Below the pieces are notes generated by a model that searched no databases, was not told the DNA's origin, and saw nothing but the letters and a program-made list of their open reading frames with translations. DNA of 9,407 nt from Solirubrobacterales bacterium (GTDB lineage Bacteria > Actinomycetota > Thermoleophilia > Solirubrobacterales > Solirubrobacteraceae). The DNA lies in the NCBI GenBank assembly GCA_019240015.1, contig JAFAZB010000135.1:1-9407 (forward strand), written 5' to 3'. The stretch's first letter is position 1. Each line of letters begins with the position of its first letter. The translations under genes were made by a program, and so were the position numbers. Below are positions 5,356-9,407 of this stretch, piece after piece.

Positions 5356-6693
5356 CTAGTCCATCGTGAGCGGGCCCTGTGACTCCCCGGAGAGGAACTG
5401 ACGAATGAACGGGTTCTCGGAGTTCAGCATGTCCTCGGCCGGGCCCGCCTCCACGATCCGCCCTTTCCACAGCACGTTGATGTAGTCGGCCACCCGGCGG
5501 GCGCTCATGATGTCGTGCGTGATCACGCAGAAAGTCGGCAGGTGCTCCCGTTCCTTGGCTTTCGCCTCGTCCATCATGTCGCGGTGGATCTCCAGGATCA
5601 GCTCGCCGAGCAGCGCCGTGCGCACGGGGTCCAGTCCAGAGTCGGGCTCGTCGAACAGCACGATGTCCGGCTCGAGGACCAGCGCGCGGGCGAACCCAGC
5701 CCGCTTGCGCATCCCTCCTGAGAGCTCGTTGGGCATCTTCGTGCGCGATTCGCCGAGCCCCACCTCATTCAGGCGGCGCATGACGACGTCTTCGATCTCG
5801 TCCTCCCCCTTCTCGGTGTGCTGGCGCAGCGGAAAGGCAACGTTGTCGTACAGGTTCATCGATCCGAACAGCGCGCCGTCCTGGAACAGCAGCCCGAACT
5901 TCTTGCGCATCTCGAACAGCTGATCGTCCGGCATGTTCGGCACCGACTCGCCGTGCACGATCACATCGCCTTTGTCTGGGTAGAGCAGCCCGACCATGTG
6001 CTTGATGCAGACCGACTTACCGGTTCCCGACGGCCCCAGGATCATCGACACCATGCCCTCCGGCAGGCCCATGTCGAGCCCGCGGAGGATGTGCGCGCGC
6101 CCAAACGCCTTGTAGGTGTCCACGAACTCGACCGCGTCCGGGCGCCCAGAGGGGTACACCCGGTAGGTGTGCCACTTGTATTCCTCCTCCGAGACGCCCT
6201 CGGGCGGCTCCGGACGGGGCGGCTGCTCGTCGACGACCGACACGCGGGAGGAGCTCTGCTCCCGCTCGGGCTCGTCGTGCTCGCGATCATCGGGCTCGTC
6301 GTGCTCCCGCTCGGGCTCGTCGTGCTCGCGATCATCGGGCTCGTCGTGCTCGCGGTCATCGGGCTCGTCGTGCTCGTGATCATCGGGCTCGTCGTGCTCG
6401 TGCTGATCGTGCTCCGTCCGAGCGCGGTCGTCTGACTCCGCGGCGCTGTCCGCCGCCGGGGCGGGCTGACCGTCCTCCTCCTCGTCGTCAGCGTCATAAG
6501 GGATCCATGACCCCGCGCCGCCGGGCGGCTGCCAGCCGGGCGCGGGTGAGCTCTGCTGTGCAGCCGGTCGCTCGGGCTCGGCGGCGGGCTCGGCCTGCTC
6601 GTCCCCGGGCGGCTGCCAGCCGGGCGCGGGTGAGCTCTGCTCCTGATCCTGCTGCTCGACGTGCTTACGAGAACCGAACTTGAACCGCGCCAT
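5356..6693 (-). CDS. MlaF/Mkl-type lipid-transport ABC ATPase with long acidic repeat-containing N-terminal extension
   Basis: A 445-residue protein, ATG 6693 to TAG 5356. The ABC domain occupies about residues 185-440 with all key motifs intact: Walker A GPSGTGKS (220-227), Q-loop LLFQDGALFGSM (Gln271), signature NELSGGMRKR (324-328 = LSGGM), Walker B DIVLFDEP (343-350), D-loop SGLD (352-355) and H-loop His393 in CVITHD. The LFQxGALFxSxxVxxNVxxPLR-like stretch and LSGGMxKRxxxARA are characteristic of MlaF/Mkl, the ATPase partners of MlaE permeases. The first ~170 residues are predicted disordered: a basic start, two copies of SSPAPGWQPPG (about 20-30 and 48-58), an acidic patch, then tandem EHDEPDDR-like units (99-144). 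MlaF proteins of about 260-360 residues normally lack this. The start is supported by GGAGG 7 bases upstream; the preceding permease ends 3 bases before the ATG. The transporter would use ATP to move lipids across the envelope together with both permeases. Confidence 0.92.
   Translation of the reverse strand: MARFKFGSRKHVEQQDQEQSSPAPGWQPPGDEQAEPAAEPERPAAQQSSPAPGWQPPGGAGSWIPYDADDEEEDGQPAPAADSAAESDDRARTEHDQHEHDEPDDHEHDEPDDREHDEPDDREHDEPEREHDEPDDREHDEPEREQSSSRVSVVDEQPPRPEPPEGVSEEEYKWHTYRVYPSGRPDAVEFVDTYKAFGRAHILRGLDMGLPEGMVSMILGPSGTGKSVCIKHMVGLLYPDKGDVIVHGESVPNMPDDQLFEMRKKFGLLFQDGALFGSMNLYDNVAFPLRQHTEKGEDEIEDVVMRRLNEVGLGESRTKMPNELSGGMRKRAGFARALVLEPDIVLFDEPDSGLDPVRTALLGELILEIHRDMMDEAKAKEREHLPTFCVITHDIMSARRVADYINVLWKGRIVEAGPAEDMLNSENPFIRQFLSGESQGPLTMD
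6262..6399 (-). repeat. Tandem in-frame repeat coding for EHDEPDDR-type units
   Basis: Six consecutive units inside the ATPase gene, residues 99-144: EHDEPDDH, EHDEPDDR, EHDEPDDR, EHDEPER, EHDEPDDR, EHDEPER. The DNA periods are 24, 24, 24, 21, 24 and 21 bases, so every unit keeps the reading frame. The DNA units are near-identical, suggesting recent slippage or recombination rather than old divergence. The segment is strongly acidic and carries a histidine in every unit; any metal- or charge-related role is a guess. Confidence 0.9.
6521..6557. repeat. 37-bp exact direct repeat, copy 1
   Basis: Identical over 37 bases to 6605-6641 (offset 84 bases, a multiple of three). In the ATPase gene it encodes the second SSPAPGWQPPG motif (about residues 48-58). 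An in-frame duplication of a short disordered linker segment. Confidence 0.9.
6605..6641. repeat. 37-bp exact direct repeat, copy 2
   Basis: Partner of 6521-6557. It encodes the first SSPAPGWQPPG motif of the ATPase (about residues 20-30). Flanking bases differ immediately on both sides, so the duplication is short and well delimited. Confidence 0.9.
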
Positions 6694-6696
6694 CTT

Positions 6697-7497
6697 TCAG
6701 CCTCCGATTGGTGCCCTCGGGTTGGCGCCCCAGAACAGCTGCGTGCCGAGCATTCCGATGAGGTGTACCGACACGATGTTCAACACCATCGACTTCGCGG
6801 TCGCGATCCCCACCCCGACCGGTCCGCCGCTGGCGTTGTAGCCGTAGTAGCAGCCGACGAGCACGATCACCACCGCCATCGCCATCGCCTTGATCAAGCT
6901 GAATAAGAGATCCGGGGGGTTCTGGAACTGCCAGAAGATCAGGAAGAACCCCCCGGAGGACACGTAGCCGATCTGCTGGACGACCGCCAGATAACTCGCG
7001 AAGAAGCCGGCGCCGATCGAGGCCAGGTACACGAACGGCAGCACCATGATCGCCGCCAGCAAACGCGTGGAGCACAGGAACGTGACGCCGCTGATCCCCA
7101 TCACCTCGAGCGCGTCGATCTCGTCGGAGATCCGCATCGAGCCGAGCTCCGCCACCAGCCCGGTTCCAATCTTGGCGGCCATCATGTAGCCGAACACCAG
7201 CGGCACGAGCTCGCGCAGGTCACACCACGCCGCGAACACGCCGGAGTAGGCGGGCGTCCCCTGCCCGTAAGTGAAGTACGCGCCCTCGATCCCGCACTGC
7301 AGCCCGATGATGAACACCAGCCCCCAGATCACCAGCGTCGAAGAGACGATCAGGATCCCCGCCTGACGCAGCGCCTCGCCGAAGAAGCGCAGCACTCGCA
7401 GGCGCAGCACCTCCCCCACGATCCGCGCGCCGAACTTGACGATCTCGCCGAACGCCTCGACCCAGCCCCGTGGTGTCGCGATCAACTCGTTCATCAT
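6697..7497 (-). CDS. MlaE/YrbE-type lipid ABC transporter permease, second copy
   Basis: A 266-residue protein from ATG 7497 to TGA 6697. It has the MlaE layout: an amphipathic N-terminal segment (VEAFGEIVKFGARIVGEVLRLR, about 13-34), then hydrophobic segments at about 46-68, 95-115, 145-170, 196-216 and 236-256. The family signature on the cytoplasmic side is present: AKIGTGLVAELGSMRISDEIDALEVMGI (about 108-135), the loop that contacts the ATPase. GCYYGYNASGGPVGVGIATAKSMV (about 215-238) is the second family motif. The start overlaps the stop of the first permease as ATGA; ATG 7494, the next codon, is an equally possible start. A longer in-frame start at 7707 would run back over the first permease with low-complexity sequence and is rejected. 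It most likely pairs with the first permease as a heterodimer, as YrbEA/YrbEB do in mce operons, and with the downstream ATPase. Confidence 0.92.
   Translation of the reverse strand: MMNELIATPRGWVEAFGEIVKFGARIVGEVLRLRVLRFFGEALRQAGILIVSSTLVIWGLVFIIGLQCGIEGAYFTYGQGTPAYSGVFAAWCDLRELVPLVFGYMMAAKIGTGLVAELGSMRISDEIDALEVMGISGVTFLCSTRLLAAIMVLPFVYLASIGAGFFASYLAVVQQIGYVSSGGFFLIFWQFQNPPDLLFSLIKAMAMAVVIVLVGCYYGYNASGGPVGVGIATAKSMVLNIVSVHLIGMLGTQLFWGANPRAPIGG
6701..6705 (-). promoter_or_regulatory. Shine-Dalgarno site of the ATPase gene
   Basis: GGAGG on the minus strand, 7 bases before ATG 6693, within the last codons of the upstream permease gene. It decides the start of the ATPase and shows that the long disordered N-terminus is translated. 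Confidence 0.8.
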
Positions 7498-8303
7498 CTG
7501 ATGATCGTCGTGACCTCGGGATGCGTGGCGAGCAGCGTCTGGGTGAACGCGTAGTTGAACGCGAACACGCCCAGGAACGCGATCACCACCGCCTGGTTGA
7601 CCGCGCGCCCCACCCCCTCCGCCCCACCGGACGCAGTCATCCCCTTGTAGCAGCAGACGATCGAGATGATCGCGCCGAACAGGGTCGTCTTTAGCACCGA
7701 GCCCCACAGGTCGGTGGTTGACGCGTTGTTGAAGAACGTGGAGAAGAACGGCCCGAGCGGGGCGTGATTGACCAGCGTCGCGAGGATCCCGCCGAAGATG
7801 CCGAACAGCAGCGCGTAGATGTCGAACAAACCCGTCACCAGCATCAAGGCCAGGAACCTGGGCACGACCAGGTTCTTGATCGGGTCGACGCCGAGCACCT
7901 GGAGCGCGTCGAGCTCCTCGCGGATCTTCCGCGCACCGAGGTCGGCGGTGATCGCGGTGCCGGCGACTCCGGCGAGGATGATCGCGTCGACGAACGGCGC
8001 GAACTCCCGGATCGAGGCCAGCACGAAGAACCCGCCGAGGCGGTCGAGCGCTCCGAACAAGACCAGGAAGTTGGCGGCCTGCAGCCCGGGCGCTTCGTAG
8101 CCGAAGGCCACCGTCGAGACCAACAGCGGAAACCAGCAGAGCCGCAGCGCGAACAGGAACTGCCCCACGAACTCACTCCCGTACGGATATGGCGGCCTGA
8201 CCGCGGACACGAGCGTCTTGCCGGTCAGGATCATCATGTTGCCGACCTCTTCCAGCACGCTCTTGGTCGGCAGGAACGCTCGATCGGCGACTGCTCGGAT
8301 CAA
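7494..8303 (-). CDS. MlaE/YrbE-type lipid ABC transporter permease, first copy
   Basis: A 269-residue protein, TTG 8303 to TGA 7494, first gene of the minus-strand run. MlaE hallmarks: an N-terminal amphipathic/hydrophobic part with RPPYPYGSEFVGQF (about 36-49), hydrophobic segments at about 50-68, 78-97, 103-122, 148-172, 203-218 and 238-256, the ATPase-contact motif ADLGARKIREELDALQVLGVDP (about 120-141) and CCYKGMTASGGAEGVGRAVNQAVV (about 217-240). In the Mla/MCE systems two permeases form a membrane dimer under an MCE-protein ring and carry lipids. The start is uncertain: a TAA lies in frame at 8312-8310, TTG 8303 is the first start after it, and GGAGG (8316-8320) stands 12 bases upstream, a little far. 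A GTG at codon 16 is an alternative. It overlaps the second permease by four bases (ATGA). Confidence 0.9.
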   Translation of the reverse strand: MIRAVADRAFLPTKSVLEEVGNMMILTGKTLVSAVRPPYPYGSEFVGQFLFALRLCWFPLLVSTVAFGYEAPGLQAANFLVLFGALDRLGGFFVLASIREFAPFVDAIILAGVAGTAITADLGARKIREELDALQVLGVDPIKNLVVPRFLALMLVTGLFDIYALLFGIFGGILATLVNHAPLGPFFSTFFNNASTTDLWGSVLKTTLFGAIISIVCCYKGMTASGGAEGVGRAVNQAVVIAFLGVFAFNYAFTQTLLATHPEVTTIIR

Positions 8304-8315
8304 CTGGTCTTACAT

Positions 8316-8320
8316 CCTCC
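8316..8320 (-). promoter_or_regulatory. Probable Shine-Dalgarno site before the first permease
   Basis: GGAGG on the minus strand followed by ATG TAA (8315-8310), a start codon with an immediate stop, then TTG at 8303. The 12-base spacing to the TTG is longer than usual. The minimal ATG-TAA pair could make ribosomes start, stop and reinitiate at the TTG, but that is speculation. Confidence 0.45.
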
Positions 8321-8420
8321 CGGATCTGAAGCGCCGCAGACGCGGCTCCCGACCCGGCTAAGCGTACGCCAAGGGGAACGTGGAGACCAACTGTCAACCG
8401 TCGCTCGGACCGGTGGCAGC

Positions 8421-8429
8421 TGGTATTTT
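8421..8429 (+). promoter_or_regulatory. Extended -10 promoter element of the lipoprotein gene
   Basis: TGGTATTTT (TGn plus TATTTT) is the only AT-rich patch in the region and fits an extended -10. Transcription would begin near 8436, about three bases before GTG 8439. No -35 and no Shine-Dalgarno are seen, consistent with a (near-)leaderless mRNA, a common arrangement in actinobacteria. Confidence 0.45.
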
Positions 8430-8438
8430 CGCCGTGCG

Positions 8439-9107
8439 GTGAGCGGGTGGAGAGCGACGGGTTGCGCAGTCATCGCGGGCCTCGGCGCCGCAGCGACGCT
8501 GAGCGCCTGCGGCTCGGGTGCCCGGCAGGACGCGAGCGAGCCGAGCGGCAAGTTCTCGGTCGCCGTGCCGGTGGCCGCGTTCCCCAGCTCGCAGCACCTC
8601 TCACAGCACACCCACCTGGTGATCGCGGTACGCAACGACGGCCTCCAGCCAATCCCGAACCTCGCCGTCACGATCTGCAACCTCAGCTGCAGCTCGACCG
8701 CGCCGCGCGCCGAGGGAACCAGCGCGCAAGCGTTCGCGGAGGATCAGAACGTGCAGTACCTCGCGAACCCGTCACGTCCGGTCTGGGTCGTCGACCAAGC
8801 GCCGGGGCCGTGCAACTACAGCTGTCAGTCGGGTGGCGCCGGCAGCGATGCCACCGCCTACAGCAACACCTGGGCGCTCGGCAAGCCGCTCAAGCCCGGA
8901 AGCACCGCCACGTTCATCTGGGCGGTGACCGCGGTCAAACCGGGTCGGCACGTGATCGCCTGGGAGGTCGCGGCGGGGCTGAACGGCAAGGCGCGAGCGG
9001 TGCTATCAAACGGCGGCACGCCGCAGGGCACGTTCGCGGTGATGATCGACAGCGCCCCGCAGCAGACCTACGTCAACAACCAGGGACGCATCGTCTCTAC
9101 GCCATAG
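8439..9107 (+). CDS. Secreted lipoprotein of unknown function
   Basis: A 222-residue protein from GTG 8439 to TAG 9107. The N-terminus is a lipoprotein signal: short basic region, hydrophobic stretch CAVIAGLGAAAT, lipobox LSAC with Cys24 as the lipidated residue, then a flexible Gly/Ser/Asp-rich linker. The mature part looks all-beta: GKFSVAVPVAAFP, HLVIAVRNDGLQPIPNLAVTIC (a pattern like CARDB or Ig-like domains that follow 'N-x-G' turns), KPGSTATFIWAVTAVKPGRHVIAWEVAAGL and FAVMID. Two short motifs, CNLSC (80-84) and CNYSC (125-129), suggest a pair of disulfides or a metal site. The frame is open far upstream, but that part lies antisense to the permease gene; GTG 8439 is the only start giving a clean signal peptide. 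It is divergent from the lipid-transport operon, which makes a link possible but unproven. I do not recognise a named family. Confidence 0.8.
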   Translation: MSGWRATGCAVIAGLGAAATLSACGSGARQDASEPSGKFSVAVPVAAFPSSQHLSQHTHLVIAVRNDGLQPIPNLAVTICNLSCSSTAPRAEGTSAQAFAEDQNVQYLANPSRPVWVVDQAPGPCNYSCQSGGAGSDATAYSNTWALGKPLKPGSTATFIWAVTAVKPGRHVIAWEVAAGLNGKARAVLSNGGTPQGTFAVMIDSAPQQTYVNNQGRIVSTP

Positions 9108-9127
9108 GGCGCCGCGCCGCGGTCCGG

Positions 9128-9407
9128 CTACGCATCGCTGGACGCGGCCCACATGTTGATCTCCCCCTCGACCGCGTAGCGGTCGATCTCCTCCAGCTCA
9201 TCGGCATCGAACTCGAGTCGCTGCAGCGCCGCGACGTTCTGCTCGAGCTGGGTCACGCTGCTCGCCCCGAGCAGCGCCGAGGTCACCCGCTCGTCTCGCA
9301 ATACCCAGGCGACCGCGAGCTGCGCAAGCGACTGGCCCCTTCGCTGCGCGATTTCGTTGAGCGCCCGCACCCGTTCCAGGTTCTGGTCGGAGATCAACTC
9401 CTCGGAG
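9128..9407 (-). CDS. Aldo/keto reductase, YghZ/L-glyceraldehyde-3-phosphate reductase type, 5' part missing
   Basis: The C-terminal ~92 residues are visible, running off the right edge; TAG at 9128-9130. The sequence SEELISDQNLERVRALNEIAQRRGQSLAQLAVAWVLRD, then VTSALLGASSVTQLEQNVAAL and a final DADELEEIDRYAVEGEINMWAASSDA, matches the C-terminal part of aldo/keto reductases. The SALLGASS...QLEQNV segment is the NADPH-phosphate/adenine-binding region of the family, and the E-I-N-x-W-x-x-SS ending resembles YghZ/Kv-beta-like members. The catalytic Tyr/Lys/His/Asp lie in the missing part. The gene converges on the lipoprotein; only 20 bases separate the two stops, with no convincing hairpin. The TTG at 9397 is an internal Leu codon, as conserved-looking sequence continues before it. 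Confidence 0.88.
   Translation of the reverse strand, partial: SEELISDQNLERVRALNEIAQRRGQSLAQLAVAWVLRDERVTSALLGASSVTQLEQNVAALQRLEFDADELEEIDRYAVEGEINMWAASSDA

Larger units (their letters stand above)
8304..8438. promoter_or_regulatory. Divergent promoter region between the Mla-type operon and the lipoprotein gene
   Basis: 135 bases separate the start of the first permease (minus) from the start of the lipoprotein (plus), so promoters for both must lie here or overlap the genes. On the minus strand a perfect TTGACA (8392-8397) is seen, but no good -10 stands 16-18 bases away; TACGCT (8361-8366) is the best TAnnnT-like hexamer but is 25 bases from it. On the plus strand an extended -10 (TGGTATTTT, 8421-8429) lies just before the lipoprotein start. 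No clear operator palindrome or riboswitch is seen. Confidence 0.5.

Noticed and set aside
3506..5359. Long plus-strand open frame of 617 codons
   Set aside because: Rich in Arg, Asp, Gln and His, without domains; it is antisense to the RND gene and open because of high GC content.
6262..6399. Short tandem repeat resembling a CRISPR-type array
   Set aside because: Units are 21-24 bases, directly adjacent without spacers, and keep an open reading frame within a good gene.
5818..6435. Plus-strand frame with hydrophobic repeats (GLVVLAII-like) antisense to the ATPase gene
   Set aside because: It is the complement of the EHDEPDDR repeat in the ATPase frame; the rest of the frame has no protein-like character, while the minus-strand frame has all ABC motifs.
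7498..7707. Longer N-terminus for the second permease from an ATG at 7707
   Set aside because: It would overlap the first permease by over 200 bases with Arg/Gly/Asp-rich non-homologous sequence; ATG 7497 overlaps the stop in the usual ATGA manner.
7764..8438. N-terminal extension of the lipoprotein frame
   Set aside because: Antisense to the first permease, very Glu/Arg/Gln-rich and lacking a signal; the lipobox signal begins only at GTG 8439.
9108..9127. Possible terminator between the lipoprotein and aldo/keto reductase genes
   Set aside because: Only short GC palindromes with almost no loop and no T-run; not convincing as a hairpin terminator.

Overview
The window is high-GC bacterial DNA with tightly packed genes, short stop/start overlaps and strong G/C preference at third codon positions. 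An actinobacterial-type integration host factor at the left edge, together with the style of the MlaE, RND/MMPL and lipoprotein genes, suggests an actinobacterium, possibly of the Thermoleophilia/Solirubrobacterales group. That placement is inferred from protein flavour only. I see no mobile element, tRNA, rRNA, CRISPR array or sign of recent transfer.

Layout. (1) Bases 2-298, plus strand: 3' part of an integration-host-factor-like gene, closed by a strong hairpin at 309-339 that sits between convergent genes. (2) Bases 345-8303, minus strand: one long co-directional run. Read 5' to 3' it holds two MlaE/YrbE-type lipid-transport permeases (8303-7494 and 7497-6697), an MlaF/Mkl-type ATPase with a long acidic repeat-bearing N-terminus (6693-5356), a 905-residue RND/MMPL-family transporter (5317-2600), a membrane-anchored thioredoxin-fold protein (2603-1977), a B3/B4-domain protein (1977-1303), a conserved coiled-coil/Cys-Trp protein (from 1245) and a small integral membrane protein (728-345). 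Three junctions are stop/start overlaps (ATGA, GTGA, TGATG) and one has a 3-base gap, so at least large parts are probably co-transcribed. (3) Bases 8304-8438: divergent intergenic region. (4) Bases 8439-9107, plus strand: a lipoprotein. (5) Bases 9128-9407, minus strand: C-terminal part of an aldo/keto reductase of the YghZ/glyceraldehyde-3-phosphate reductase type.

How it may work together. The two permeases and the ATPase would form the inner-membrane core of an MCE/Mla-type lipid ABC transporter. The usual MCE-domain substrate-binding subunit is absent from this window; the next gene is an RND/MMPL lipid-exporter-like protein, followed by a thiol-redox-like protein facing the outside. A cell-envelope lipid-handling cluster is the most economical reading, with the divergent lipoprotein as a possible but unproven partner. 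The most notable points are the MCE-less Mla core joined to an RND pump, the His/Asp/Glu octapeptide repeat in the ATPase, the single-cysteine (SxxC) thioredoxin-like protein, and an unresolved overlap or frameshift around bases 345-785.
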